Both the position numbers and the translations under genes were made by a program. A stretch of DNA of 64,000 nucleotides from Flavobacteriaceae bacterium UBA3611 (lineage in GTDB: Bacteria > Bacteroidota > Bacteroidia > Flavobacteriales > Flavobacteriaceae), in NCBI GenBank assembly GCA_002375495.1, contig DFLU01000001.1, positions 1-64,000 on the forward strand. The letters run 5' to 3'. This document shows positions 26,618-36,478 of this stretch, one piece after another. The notes under the pieces were generated by a model, which did no database searches, was not told the DNA's origin, and saw nothing but the letters and a program-made list of their open reading frames with translations. How positions within the stretch are numbered: the stretch's first letter is position 1; each line of letters starts with the position of its first letter.

Positions 26618-27757
26618 TTATCTTATTTTTCGTTTTCTGTTGTTCTCGTAATCTGTAAAAATCATCTCACCCAGCCCTTGCAACCCTGTGTAAAACGCCT
26701 TCCCTTGGTTGGCTTCGGTAAAATGATCTACAAATTGCTGTAAATATGGGTCGCTCGCAATCATGAATGTGGTAATGGGAATATGCAATTTTCGTGCTTG
26801 CGCAGCCATCATATAACACTTATTCACGATGTACTCATCTAAGCCGTTACTGTTTTTGTAATAACGTCCGTCTGGTAGCCGTAAACAGCTTGGTTTACCA
26901 TCGGTAATCATGAATATTTGTTTGTTTGTATTTCGTTTGCGCCGCAACATATCCATAGCGAGTTGCAACCCGGCGACTGTGTTAGTGTGGTACGGCCCCA
27001 CGTTTAAATACGGTAAATCCTTGATTTTTATGGGCCATGCATCGTTTCCGAACACCAAAATGTCGAGTGTATCTTTCGGGTAACGGGTGGTGATCAATTC
27101 TGAAAGCGCCATGGCAACTTTCTTGGCAGGTGTAATTCTATCTTCGCCATACAGTATCATACTGTGACTTATGTCAATCATGAGCACGGTACTCATTTGG
27201 GCCTTGAACATGGTTTCTTCTACTACCAGATCATTTTCAGTGAGATGTAAGTCACCAATACCATGATTTATTTGGGCATTCTTCAGACTTTCAGTCATAG
27301 AGATACGTTCTAAAGAATCACCAAATTGATAATTTCTAAACTCGCCCGATTGCTCGTCTCCTCTACCTGTGTACTTCGATTTATGGTTACCTAGACCACC
27401 TCGCTTTAATTTTCCAAAAATCTGTTCCAACGCCCGTTTCCGCAGTGAGCGTTCCAACTTTTCAGTAATAGAAACTTTACCATCTCCTTTTCCCTTTCCG
27501 CTACCATCTGGCCGAAACTCTTCCCGAATGAATCCACGTTCCTTTAATTCTTCTATAAAATCGTCGATGGTATAGTCTGGTGTAGTAAGCTTGTATTCGT
27601 TGTCCAATTGTCGCAACCAGTCTATTGCCTCGTCAAAATCTCCCGAGGTGTGTGTTATTAACTCTTGGAATATCTCAAAAAGCCGCTCAAAGATAGACTG
27701 CTCTTTTGGGGTATGTTTGGTAAAAACGAAACCAGTTTTAGGAGGTTGCTTTTTCAT
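26618..27757 (-). CDS. VWA-domain protein, partner of the AAA+ ATPase
   Basis: 379 residues, no signal peptide. The N-terminal 170 residues are helical and charged, with a Gly/Lys-rich stretch (PDGSGKGKGDGK). A von Willebrand A domain follows (about 180-370) with the metal-site motif DISHS (M-I-D-I-S-H-S-M), the Thr in TNTVAGL, and ITDGKPS carrying the second Asp. It is the first gene of the two-gene operon with the AAA+ ATPase at 25057-26523, and the pair is a recurrent genomic unit of MoxR-like ATPase plus VWA protein. Confidence 0.85.
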   Translation of the reverse strand: MKKQPPKTGFVFTKHTPKEQSIFERLFEIFQELITHTSGDFDEAIDWLRQLDNEYKLTTPDYTIDDFIEELKERGFIREEFRPDGSGKGKGDGKVSITEKLERSLRKRALEQIFGKLKRGGLGNHKSKYTGRGDEQSGEFRNYQFGDSLERISMTESLKNAQINHGIGDLHLTENDLVVEETMFKAQMSTVLMIDISHSMILYGEDRITPAKKVAMALSELITTRYPKDTLDILVFGNDAWPIKIKDLPYLNVGPYHTNTVAGLQLAMDMLRRKRNTNKQIFMITDGKPSCLRLPDGRYYKNSNGLDEYIVNKCYMMAAQARKLHIPITTFMIASDPYLQQFVDHFTEANQGKAFYTGLQGLGEMIFTDYENNRKRKIR

Positions 27758-27902
27758 TTCTTAAAAATACCATATTTCTGTGTAGGAAAGGTATTCGTTT
27801 TGTTAAACAAAAGTTAGAATCTTCAAAATGCAATAAGAATGAAAGTGGTTCGCTCCCTTTTTGAATTTTAGTATCTTTAGGCTTCTTTAAAATTTACCAA
27901 CC

Positions 27903-30900
27903 ATGAAGCACTTTTTTCTAAGCTTATTTCTCTTAATTACTGGCTGTCTTTCGGCCCAACAACTCACCAACGATATTTTAAAAGATATGAAGCCCCGAAA
28001 TATTGGTCCGGGTGGGATGTCTGGTCGAGTCACTTCTATAGATGTAGTTACCAATAACCCTGATGTGATGTATGTAGGTACTGCCTCTGGTGGGCTTTGG
28101 AAAAGCACCAGCGGGGGGATTAAGTGGGACCCCATATTCGACAATGAGAAAACAGCATCTATTGGTGCTGTAGCCATTCAGCAAAGCAACCCGAGTGTTG
28201 TCTGGGTAGGCACAGGCGAAGGAAACCCTAGAAATAGCCTGAATGGCGGATTTGGGATCTACAAAACTTTAGATGGCGGAAAGACATGGAAAAGCATGGG
28301 TTTGGAAAACACCCGGCATATCCATAAAGTAATTATCGACCCCACCAATCCCGATGTGGTCTACGTAGGTGCCATTGGATCGCCTTGGGGTGTACATCCA
28401 GAACGTGGGGTGTTTAAAACAACCGATGGTGGTAAAACATGGAATAAAATCTTGTTTCAAAATAACAAAACGGGTGTGGCAGACATGGTGATGGATCCTA
28501 CCAACCCAAATAAACTGTTAGTTGCCATGTGGGAACACAAAAGAGACCCATGGTTCTTTACATCTGGCGGTGAAGGGTCTGGTCTGTTCATTACCCACGA
28601 TGGCGGAGATACTTGGGAAGAACGCACCGATGCAGACGGATTGCCAAAAGGAGAATTGGGACGTATTGGTCTTGCTATTGCACCAAATAAACCGAACATC
28701 ATCTACGCTCTTGTAGAAGCTAAGAAGAATGCGTTGTATAAGTCTGAAGATGGCGGATTTACATGGAAAAAAATCAACGATAAAAACGATATCGGAAACC
28801 GTCCGTTTTACTACAGTGATATTTTTGTAGACCCTGAGAATGAAAATCGTGTGTACTCGGTATTTACCTATGTAAATGTTTCTGAAGATGGCGGTAAGAA
28901 TTTTACCGAACTCATGCCAGCCTATGGCGTAGACAATGGAGTACACCCAGACCACCATGCGTGGTGGATCCACCCTAGCGATGGTAGCTTTATGATGGAT
29001 GGGAATGACGGCGGACTGAACATTACGCACGATGGCGGCGCTTCCTGGCGTTTTGTAGGGAACTTACCAGTGGCGCAGTTTTATCATATTAATGTAGATA
29101 ATGAGTTTCCGTACAACGTCTACGGTGGTATGCAAGACAACGGTAGCTGGAGAGGCCCTGCATACGTGTGGAAGGCCCAAGGAATTCGAAATAGCTATTG
29201 GCAAGAAATTAGTTTTGGAGATGGCTTTGATGTGGTCCCAGATCGCGACGACAGCCGATACGGCTGGAGTATGAGTCAGCAGGGGTTTGTGAGTCGTTAT
29301 GACCATATCACAGGAAACAATTATACGGTGAAACCCACCCATCCAGATCCTGAAATGTTCTTGCGTTTCAACTGGAACAGTGCCATTAACATCGACCCGT
29401 TCGATAACAGCACCATTTACTTCGGAAGTCAGTTTGTACACAAATCGACCGACAAAGGACTCACTTGGGAGGTAATCTCACCAGATCTTACCACCAACGA
29501 TCCCGAAAAGCAAAAACAGAGCGAAAGTGGCGGACTTACCATGGATGCAACGGGTGCCGAAAACCATACTACGATTCTTGTAATTGAACCCTCTCCCCTA
29601 GAGCGAAATATGCTTTGGGCAGGAAGTGATGATGGTCGTGTACACTATACCCAAAACGGCGGTGAAACCTGGGTAGATGTTTCAAAAAATATCCCTGGCC
29701 TGCCAACAGGTAGTTGGATTGTACAAATTAAGGCAAGTAACAAGACTAAAGGCGAAGCGTTGCTCGTGGCGAATGACTACAGACGATTTAACTACACGCC
29801 TTATGCCTACAGAACGACAGATTATGGTAAAACTTGGAAACGTATTGTTGATGCTGACGATGTAGAAAGTTATACCCTCAGCATTGTTGAAGACCCCATA
29901 GAAAAGAATTTGCTGTTTTTAGGAACTGATGATGGGTTGTATGTTTCTACGAATGCAGGCGGTAGTTGGATGAAGTGGACACGAGGCTTCCCAACGGTAT
30001 CTGTAAAAGATTTGGTGATTCAAGAGCGGGAAGACGATTTGGTGATCGGTACTTTTGGCCGTGCTGCGTGGGTATTAGACGATATTCGTCCATTGCGTGA
30101 AATTGCTAAAAATACCAACATCTTAAATGAACCACTACGAGTTTTCAATCCGCCAACGGCCTATCAAGCTGCTTACCAACAACCTACGGGTAGCAGATTT
30201 GGGGGCGACGCACTGTACAATGGCGAGAACAGACCTGGCGGCGCGCGTATTAGCTACTATTTTAAGAAAGATGAAAGTTCCGCTGACGCGAAGGAGATGG
30301 ACACGGAAGATATGTCATCAGACGACGAAACAGAAAATGATAGCAGCAACGAGGGTGATGAAACGAACGTTGCTGAAACTTCGGAAATTTCCGAAGAAAA
30401 CAAACCAAGTAAAGATTCTATTTACATGAAAATTTACGACGGCACGCGACTTATTCGCAGCCTGAAAAGAAAGGTACCCGACAGTACTGGGATTTATACC
30501 TGGCGCTGGTGGATGGATGAAGCGGGTGTAGACCGACCCTCTCGAACCATCAGAAAACGTCGTAGGGAGCCAGGCGGAACCTCAGTAAAACCTGGAACGT
30601 ACAAGGTAACTCTAGAACACGACGGTACAAGCACAAGCACTACTGTAAAGGTTGAAAGCGACCCACGATTAGACATTCCGCAACAAGCGATTATTTCAAG
30701 CTACGATGCTTCAAAGCAGCTCGAAAACATGACCCAGACGGCCGCAGATGCTGTGAAACAACTTGTTGAAAGTAAGAATACGGCAGACGATTTTAGCAAA
30801 AAATTGACCAAGGAGGACAAGAAAAAATACAAGGAAGAAATTAAGGCCTCTAAAGAAATCAGCAAGCAAATAGATTCACTTGTAGCTATGTATTTGGGTA

Positions 30901-31166
30901 AAGTAGACAAACGACAAGGAATTACCAGAAATCCTGAAATCACCGTAATGCAGCGTATCGGGCAGGCCAATTGGTATAGTGGCAGCAGACCGAACGGTTT
31001 GACGAAAACCGAGCGCACCTTAATCCAACAAGCTGAAGACGAGTTAGAGGCTGCACTTCAAAAGACCAATATGTTTTTTGTAACCGAGTGGCCCAAATAC
31101 CAGTCTAAAATGAACAAAGTGACCATCAGTCCCTTTAAAGATACCAGACGAATACAACTAGAATAA
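27903..31166 (+). CDS. Secreted Vps10/sortilin-like BNR beta-propeller protein
   Basis: 1087 residues. Signal peptide (1-19), then many Asp-box/BNR repeats: DGGKTWKSM, DGGKTWNKI, DGGDTWEER, DGGFTWKKI, NGGETWVDV and others, forming a large propeller as in sortilin or glycosidase-like exported proteins. Residues about 795-830 are an acidic low-complexity linker (Asp/Glu/Ser-rich), and the last 200 residues are a helical charged region. No catalytic residues identify an enzyme. It heads a tight operon with an S9 peptidase (16 bp gap) and a DUF2490 protein; a TATCTTTA box is at 27872-27879. Confidence 0.87.
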   Translation: MKHFFLSLFLLITGCLSAQQLTNDILKDMKPRNIGPGGMSGRVTSIDVVTNNPDVMYVGTASGGLWKSTSGGIKWDPIFDNEKTASIGAVAIQQSNPSVVWVGTGEGNPRNSLNGGFGIYKTLDGGKTWKSMGLENTRHIHKVIIDPTNPDVVYVGAIGSPWGVHPERGVFKTTDGGKTWNKILFQNNKTGVADMVMDPTNPNKLLVAMWEHKRDPWFFTSGGEGSGLFITHDGGDTWEERTDADGLPKGELGRIGLAIAPNKPNIIYALVEAKKNALYKSEDGGFTWKKINDKNDIGNRPFYYSDIFVDPENENRVYSVFTYVNVSEDGGKNFTELMPAYGVDNGVHPDHHAWWIHPSDGSFMMDGNDGGLNITHDGGASWRFVGNLPVAQFYHINVDNEFPYNVYGGMQDNGSWRGPAYVWKAQGIRNSYWQEISFGDGFDVVPDRDDSRYGWSMSQQGFVSRYDHITGNNYTVKPTHPDPEMFLRFNWNSAINIDPFDNSTIYFGSQFVHKSTDKGLTWEVISPDLTTNDPEKQKQSESGGLTMDATGAENHTTILVIEPSPLERNMLWAGSDDGRVHYTQNGGETWVDVSKNIPGLPTGSWIVQIKASNKTKGEALLVANDYRRFNYTPYAYRTTDYGKTWKRIVDADDVESYTLSIVEDPIEKNLLFLGTDDGLYVSTNAGGSWMKWTRGFPTVSVKDLVIQEREDDLVIGTFGRAAWVLDDIRPLREIAKNTNILNEPLRVFNPPTAYQAAYQQPTGSRFGGDALYNGENRPGGARISYYFKKDESSADAKEMDTEDMSSDDETENDSSNEGDETNVAETSEISEENKPSKDSIYMKIYDGTRLIRSLKRKVPDSTGIYTWRWWMDEAGVDRPSRTIRKRRREPGGTSVKPGTYKVTLEHDGTSTSTTVKVESDPRLDIPQQAIISSYDASKQLENMTQTAADAVKQLVESKNTADDFSKKLTKEDKKKYKEEIKASKEISKQIDSLVAMYLGKVDKRQGITRNPEITVMQRIGQANWYSGSRPNGLTKTERTLIQQAEDELEAALQKTNMFFVTEWPKYQSKMNKVTISPFKDTRRIQLE

Positions 31167-31182
31167 CAAAAAAACAACCACC

Positions 31183-33132
31183 ATGAAAAATTACATCACA
31201 CTACTTGCCATCGTGCTTTTGTTCGCGGCTTGTAAAGACACCAAAAAAGAGGAAGTTGCCGAGGTGAAAGACATCGGGCAATACAGCATTGCACAGTTTA
31301 TGGACAATGAGAATGCGTTTGCCAATGGTTACGCACCAGACAAAAGTAAGGTGCTTATCACCAGCAACCGATCTGGCATCTATAATATGTACACGACACC
31401 AGCACAGGGAGGCGAACTTACACCTATTACCAAAAGTGATAGCGCTTCTATTTACGGGATCTCTTATTTTCCTGAAGACGACAGGATATTGTTTCGGATG
31501 GATGGTAACGGTGATGAAATATATAAAATCTATATGAAAGATGGTGACCAGATCACTGCACTCACCCCTACCGAAGAGGTACGCGCCTTATTTAGGGGTT
31601 GGTCTAAAGATGGAAAGAGTTTTTTCTACGGAAGCAATGAAAGAGACCGTCGATTTTTGGACCATTATGAAATGAACATTGAAACCATGAGTCCAACGAT
31701 GGTGTATCAGATTGAAGAAGGCTTCGATTTTGCTGGTATGAGCGACGACAAAAAGTACATCGCGTTACTAAGCCCCATCAACACCAACGATTCAGATTTA
31801 TATATTCTGAACACTGAAACCAACGAAAAGACGAAGGTAAATGAAACTGTGAGCGGTAACAGTCCGCAAGATTTTTCACCCGACGGGAAGGCATTGTACT
31901 ACACTACCGACGAAGGTGGAGAATTTAGTTATGTCATGAAATACAATATTGAAGAAGGTACTTCTGAAAAAGTGTTGCAACGAGACTGGGATATTAATGG
32001 GTATTCGTTTACAGACAATGGCACCTATCAGATCACTTTTATCAACGAAGACGCCAAAAACACCCTTGAGGTAACAGAGGTTGCAACTGGAAAAGCTGTA
32101 GAGTTTCCAACATTTGAAAATAAGGAAATTACCAGTGTTGATTTTTCAAGAGATGAAAAGTATGTATTATTACGTGTAGGGGGCTCACATACGCCATCAG
32201 ATTCTTATTCGTATAATCTAGAAAGCAAAGAACTATCGCGGCTCACAGAAAATTTAAATAAAGAGATTAATAATGACGACCTTGTTTCGGCGCAAGTGAT
32301 TCGGTACGAATCGTTTGACGGACTCGAAATTCCGGCGATTTATTACCAACCACATCAAGCCACCAAAGAAAATCCGGTACCTGCATTGGTTTGGGTACAT
32401 GGTGGTCCTGGCGGACAATCAAGACAAGGGTTTAACAGTACCATTCAATACTTAGTGAACCATGGCTACGCCATTTTGGCCGTAAATAATCGCGGAAGTA
32501 GCGGCTACGGTAAGACATTCTACAAAATGGACGACCAGAACCATGGAGACAAAGATTTAAAAGATTGTGTGGCGGGGAAAGATTGGCTCGCCTCTCAAGA
32601 GGTAATCGATGGTGACCGTATCGGGATTATTGGAGGATCTTATGGAGGCTATATGACCATGGCCGCACTTACCTATGCTCCAGAGGAGTTCAATGTGGGT
32701 GTAAATATCTTTGGAGTGACCAATTGGTTGCGTACCTTAAAAAGCATCCCGCCGTGGTGGGAATCGTTTAAAGATGCGCTGTATACTGAAATGGGAGACC
32801 CAAACACAGAAGATTCTATTAGACTGCGACAAATTTCGCCGTTGTTCCATACCGACCAAGTGACCAAACCGCTCATGGTATTGCAAGGAGCGCAAGACCC
32901 GCGGGTGTTGCAAGTAGAAAGTGATGAGATTGTGGCTGGGGTTCGTGAAAATGGCGTACCTGTAGAATATGTATTGTTTGAAGATGAAGGCCATGGATTT
33001 GTAAAAAAAGAAAATCAGATTGAAGCCTACGGAAAGATTAAAGAATTTTTAGATAAGTACTTAAAAGGAGACGCCACGCAGACTATGGATGGCGAAACCA
33101 TTAAAAATGTTGAATTAGAAGCAGAAAAATAA
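31183..33132 (+). CDS. S9-family prolyl-oligopeptidase-type lipoprotein peptidase
   Basis: 649 residues. Lipobox FAAC (Cys about 17). Residues 30-370 form a beta-propeller lid; about 400-640 is the alpha/beta-hydrolase domain with catalytic Ser in GGSYGGY (about 485), Asp in GAQDPRVL (about 571) and His in EGHGF (about 602). HGGPGGQS provides the oxyanion hole. It resembles dipeptidyl-peptidase/acylaminoacyl-peptidase members and should cleave short peptides at the envelope. It lies between the BNR propeller and DUF2490 genes in one operon. Confidence 0.9.
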   Translation: MKNYITLLAIVLLFAACKDTKKEEVAEVKDIGQYSIAQFMDNENAFANGYAPDKSKVLITSNRSGIYNMYTTPAQGGELTPITKSDSASIYGISYFPEDDRILFRMDGNGDEIYKIYMKDGDQITALTPTEEVRALFRGWSKDGKSFFYGSNERDRRFLDHYEMNIETMSPTMVYQIEEGFDFAGMSDDKKYIALLSPINTNDSDLYILNTETNEKTKVNETVSGNSPQDFSPDGKALYYTTDEGGEFSYVMKYNIEEGTSEKVLQRDWDINGYSFTDNGTYQITFINEDAKNTLEVTEVATGKAVEFPTFENKEITSVDFSRDEKYVLLRVGGSHTPSDSYSYNLESKELSRLTENLNKEINNDDLVSAQVIRYESFDGLEIPAIYYQPHQATKENPVPALVWVHGGPGGQSRQGFNSTIQYLVNHGYAILAVNNRGSSGYGKTFYKMDDQNHGDKDLKDCVAGKDWLASQEVIDGDRIGIIGGSYGGYMTMAALTYAPEEFNVGVNIFGVTNWLRTLKSIPPWWESFKDALYTEMGDPNTEDSIRLRQISPLFHTDQVTKPLMVLQGAQDPRVLQVESDEIVAGVRENGVPVEYVLFEDEGHGFVKKENQIEAYGKIKEFLDKYLKGDATQTMDGETIKNVELEAEK

Positions 33133-33133
33133 T

Positions 33134-33814
33134 ATGAAGAAACTATGTATTGCAGTACTCACACTTTTAACCATGGGCTCTGTAGCTCAAAATACTGGAA
33201 CCGACGAATTAGGAGCTTGGTATATCCTAGCCTCAAACAGTAAAGTTTCAGAGAAGTTTTCGGTACAGTTACAAACCCAATTTCGTTTTTTTGAATTAAC
33301 CAGTGAAATACAACAATTTAAAATTCGATCTGGTGTAAAATACCGAATCATGGAAGGGCTATCGGTGGGTGCAGGCTATGCGTATTTCAGAAATGATTTT
33401 TCGTACCTATCTGAAACACCCGAAGCCTTCGACGAGCATCGCATCGTGGAAGACATTTTGCTAGACCACAACATCGGAAAAGTTAAAATAAACCATCGGG
33501 CGCGGCTTGAAAATCGTTTTATTGTTGCAAATGGTGAAACTGATACCCGTCATTGGTTTCGCTATATGGCGCAATTTGTATATCCTTTTTCAGATAACTG
33601 GAGCGCCGACATTTACAATGAAATATGGCTAAATGTTGGGAACGAACCTACGTTTGCACAGAATTGGTTAGGAGTTGGTTTGGGTTACAAGATTAGCGAC
33701 CTCATTAAATCGAGAGTAGGTTATCAGAGAATCCACTTAGACGGACCTGATTTTGATAGGTTATTGCTACAAATCACCTTTACGCCCGACTTTACCAAGG
33801 AAACCACGCCATAA
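33134..33814 (+). CDS. DUF2490 outer-membrane barrel-like protein
   Basis: 226 residues; signal peptide ending SVAQN. The body is alternating beta-strands with aromatic edges (LGAWYILASNSKVSEKFSV, QFRFFELTSEIQQFKIRSG, LLLQITFTPDF at the end), which is the pattern of the DUF2490 family of predicted outer-membrane beta-barrels. The ATG follows the S9 peptidase stop by 1 bp, so expression is tightly coupled. Function not known. Confidence 0.8.
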   Translation: MKKLCIAVLTLLTMGSVAQNTGTDELGAWYILASNSKVSEKFSVQLQTQFRFFELTSEIQQFKIRSGVKYRIMEGLSVGAGYAYFRNDFSYLSETPEAFDEHRIVEDILLDHNIGKVKINHRARLENRFIVANGETDTRHWFRYMAQFVYPFSDNWSADIYNEIWLNVGNEPTFAQNWLGVGLGYKISDLIKSRVGYQRIHLDGPDFDRLLLQITFTPDFTKETTP

Positions 33815-33876
33815 CGATCTAAAAATTCTATAGTATGTAATAGATTAAGCGATACCCCTCTCTAAAAGCAAACGCT

Positions 33877-35097
33877 ATGAAATCGAGCAAAATTAATTTT
33901 ACCAATGCCAACGGCAAAACACTTTCGGGAAGAATAGATCTCCCGCTTCAGCGCGATCCCCATAACTTTGCGATTTTTGCACATTGTTTTACCTGTACCA
34001 AAGATTTCAGCGCGGTACGAAATGTGAGCAAAGCCTTAGCTAGTGAAGGTTTTGGTGTACTCCGATTCGATTTTACGGGCTTGGGCGATAGTGACGGTGA
34101 TTTTGCCGATACAAATTTTTCTAGCAACGTAGATGATTTGGTTAGCGCTGCACATTTTTTAGCTGAAAAATACAAGGCACCTTCATTACTCGTGGGCCAC
34201 TCATTGGGTGGTGCAGCAGCCATTTTTGCTGCTTCGGAAATACAAAGCATTGAAGCCATAGCAACCATTGGTGCACCAAGTAATCCTGTTCATGTTCAAA
34301 AACAATTTGGCGATAAATTAGATGTTATCAAAACTGCGGGTGAAGCTGTGGTCGAACTGGCCGGTAGGGATTTCACCTTTAAAAAACAATTTATAGACAA
34401 TTTAGAATCACATTCTTGCGAAAATGCGGCGAGAAAACTGAACAAAGCACTCCTAATCATGCATTCTCCCCAAGATGCTACGGTTTCTATAAAAAACGCC
34501 GAAGAAATCTACCTCGCAGCAAAACATCCAAAAAGCTTTGTAACCTTAGATGGATCTGAACATTTGCTCATCGATAAAAAAAATGCGTCGTACGTAGGTA
34601 AAGTAATTGCGGGGTGGGCAGCCCGATACATTGCCGTGCCAGCACCCGAAACAATTAAAACTACACACTCTGTAGTAGCAAGCCTAGACGATGAAGACGG
34701 TTTTACCACGCTCATGAAATTGGGAACACACTACATGAAAGCCGATGAACCAACTAGAGTTGGTGGCAAAAATTTTGGTCCGACACCCTACGAATTATTA
34801 GCAGGCAGCCTATCTGCCTGTACAGCTATGACCATACAAATGTATGCGAAGCGTAAAAAATGGGGTATCGATAACGTAGAAGTACATACCAGCTATTCGA
34901 GAGAACACGCCAAAGATTGTGAAGATTGTGAAAACAATGATGCTGCAAAAATTGATACGTTTACCCGAGAGATTAAGATTACCGCAGATTTGGATGAAAA
35001 ACAATTAAAACGTGTACTTCAAATAGCCGACAAATGCCCGGTTCATAAAACGCTACACAGCGAAACACAAGTAATTACTACACTTATTCATCCGTGA
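33877..35097 (+). CDS. Bifunctional alpha/beta hydrolase - OsmC fusion
   Basis: 406 residues, no signal peptide. Residues 1-255 are an alpha/beta hydrolase: nucleophile VGHSLGGAA, acid in SPQDATVS and His in DGSEHLL. Residues 270-400 are an OsmC/Ohr-type domain with both redox Cys, in LSACTAM and KCPVHKTL, so thiol peroxidase activity on organic peroxides is plausible. The fusion is a known bacterial arrangement. It overlaps the YdeI-like gene by 4 bp (GTGA). Confidence 0.9.
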   Translation: MKSSKINFTNANGKTLSGRIDLPLQRDPHNFAIFAHCFTCTKDFSAVRNVSKALASEGFGVLRFDFTGLGDSDGDFADTNFSSNVDDLVSAAHFLAEKYKAPSLLVGHSLGGAAAIFAASEIQSIEAIATIGAPSNPVHVQKQFGDKLDVIKTAGEAVVELAGRDFTFKKQFIDNLESHSCENAARKLNKALLIMHSPQDATVSIKNAEEIYLAAKHPKSFVTLDGSEHLLIDKKNASYVGKVIAGWAARYIAVPAPETIKTTHSVVASLDDEDGFTTLMKLGTHYMKADEPTRVGGKNFGPTPYELLAGSLSACTAMTIQMYAKRKKWGIDNVEVHTSYSREHAKDCEDCENNDAAKIDTFTREIKITADLDEKQLKRVLQIADKCPVHKTLHSETQVITTLIHP

Positions 35098-35576
35098 AGC
35101 CTTCCGCCAAATTTGAAGTCAACATCACCGGCACCCATGCTGTTATAGTTCCTCACGAACATGCCCAGCCTTTTCTAGATGCAGGACAAACACGCGTGGC
35201 ATTAACAGCTTTTTACCAAGAGAAATCGGTGTCCTTTCATGGCAAACTTCACGAACGAAATGGCCAAATAACCATAAGTTTTGGGAAGCGTTATCAAAAA
35301 CAGCTAGGAGTTAGTACACAAGATCATTTCGAATTACAAATAGAAGAAGATACCAGCAAGTACGGGGTCATCATGCCCGAGGCATTTGAGGCAGTATTAG
35401 CTACCGATGCAACGGCATTTAACCTTTTTGAAGCACTCACCATGGGCAAAAAGCGTAGTTTGATTTATTATATAGACCGTTTCAAAAGCACACAAACACA
35501 GGTAGACAAGTCACTGGTTATCTGTGAAAACTTGAAGAGGGGTATAATAGATGTGAAGGAATTAATAAAACAATAG
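35094..35576 (+). CDS. DUF1905 / YdeI (OmpD-associated)-like protein
   Basis: 160 residues from a GTG start that overlaps the preceding stop codon. The N-terminal part matches the DUF1905 layout (hydrophobic strands, KRYQKQLGVSTQDHFELQIEED) and the C-terminal part the OmdA/YdeI helix bundle (AFEAVLATDATAFNLFEAL, GKKRSLIYYIDRFKS). Function in the family is unclear; the link to peroxide defence here is only through the upstream OsmC fusion. A second YdeI-related gene is at 56852-57451. Confidence 0.75.
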   Translation: MKPSAKFEVNITGTHAVIVPHEHAQPFLDAGQTRVALTAFYQEKSVSFHGKLHERNGQITISFGKRYQKQLGVSTQDHFELQIEEDTSKYGVIMPEAFEAVLATDATAFNLFEALTMGKKRSLIYYIDRFKSTQTQVDKSLVICENLKRGIIDVKELIKQ

Positions 35577-35596
35577 CGTTAAGATTATTTAAAATG

Positions 35597-35628
35597 TTTG
35601 GGCAGGACGTGCATTGTTGCTACTTTTA
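35597..35628 (+). promoter_or_regulatory. Promoter of the superoxide dismutase gene
   Basis: TTTG (35597-35600), 20-bp spacer, TACTTTTA (35621-35628), fitting the flavobacterial TTG-N17-23-TAnnTTTG layout with one mismatch. The start codon is about 34 bp further on. Confidence 0.55.
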
Positions 35629-35662
35629 AATATATATAAACCAACAATTAACACTACACACT

Positions 35663-36259
35663 ATGAAAAAAATACATATTGGGCTCGTAGGCCTAGCGCT
35701 CTTAGGACTTCTAAGTTGTAAGAATGATCAGAACAAAGATGCCGCAGATGACATGGTTCAAGAAGAAGTAAAAGAGGAGACCATGGTAAAAGAAGTAGAA
35801 GAAGAAGTTAAAAAAGTTACTTTAAATCTTGAGTCAAGAAGTGGAAGCCAAGCTACTGGAGAAGCAACTTTTACTGAAACCGACGGAAAAATTACTTTTG
35901 TTGCTATGATATCAGGTCTCGAACCCGGAACCCATGCCATTCACATTCATGAAACTGCAGATTGCTCTGCAGATGATGCCACCTCTTCTGGAGGACATTG
36001 GAATCCTACTTTTGAAAAACACGGAAAATGGGGTGCCGAAGATGGTTACCATAAAGGTGATATAGGAAACTTTGTAGCCAATGCCGAGGGTAATGGAAGA
36101 ATTGCCATGACTACAGACCAATGGTGTGTTGGTTGCGGAGATGAAAAGAAAGACATCCTTGGAAAAGCAATTATTGTGCATAAAGGTGCAGACGACTTTA
36201 CCTCACAACCTTCTGGAGCTGCTGGTGCCAGAGTAAGTTGCGGCGGTATCATTCAATAA
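35663..36259 (+). CDS. sodC: Cu/Zn superoxide dismutase, lipoprotein
   Basis: 198 residues. Lipobox LLSC (Cys about 19), then a Lys/Glu-rich linker to about residue 50. The SOD fold contains the metal ligands: HIHE (two Cu His), GGHWNP (bridging His), HG and YHKGDIGN (Zn His and Asp), and VHKGADD (Cu His). The disulphide pair is visible as ETADC and RVSCGG. A loop with CVGC is inserted before the last His motif. It protects the envelope from superoxide and has its own promoter and terminator. Confidence 0.93.
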   Translation: MKKIHIGLVGLALLGLLSCKNDQNKDAADDMVQEEVKEETMVKEVEEEVKKVTLNLESRSGSQATGEATFTETDGKITFVAMISGLEPGTHAIHIHETADCSADDATSSGGHWNPTFEKHGKWGAEDGYHKGDIGNFVANAEGNGRIAMTTDQWCVGCGDEKKDILGKAIIVHKGADDFTSQPSGAAGARVSCGGIIQ

Positions 36260-36283
36260 TAATATTGAAATACGCTAAAAAAC

Positions 36284-36314
36284 AAAGCCTCTAGTACTGT
36301 ACTAGAGGCTTTTT
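36284..36314 (+). terminator. Intrinsic terminator of sodC
   Basis: AAAGCCTCTAGTA, loop CTG, TACTAGAGGCTTT: a perfect 13-bp stem followed by T. It starts 24 bp after the stop. Confidence 0.85.
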
Positions 36315-36425
36315 ATATGTAGGCAACCACTGTTTCTTTTTAGGGACACTCGAAGTAGGTTTACTTTATGTTTCAGTAGTGCTTACGATACTACAATACA
36401 ATTAATTCAAAAACAATACCAAAGT

Positions 36426-36457
36426 AAAACCCCGATCTAAATTAGGATCGGGGTTTT
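36426..36457 (-). terminator. Intrinsic terminator of the M36 peptidase gene
   Basis: AAAACCCCGATC and GATCGGGGTTTT, a perfect 12-bp inverted repeat with an 8-nt AT loop, 21 bp beyond the minus-strand stop codon at 36479. Confidence 0.82.
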
Positions 36458-36478
36458 GTATTTTACATGTTGCCATGT

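Noticed and set aside
25057..27757. True magnesium or cobalt chelatase (ChlI/ChlD, CobN system)
   Set aside because: No large H/CobN-like subunit or tetrapyrrole gene is nearby; the AAA+/VWA pair fits a general remodelling unit better.
28518..29030. Minus-strand open frame of 170 codons inside the BNR propeller gene
   Set aside because: Antisense to a repeat-rich real gene; the repeated DGG-x-TW codons keep the opposite frame open. No recognisable protein features.
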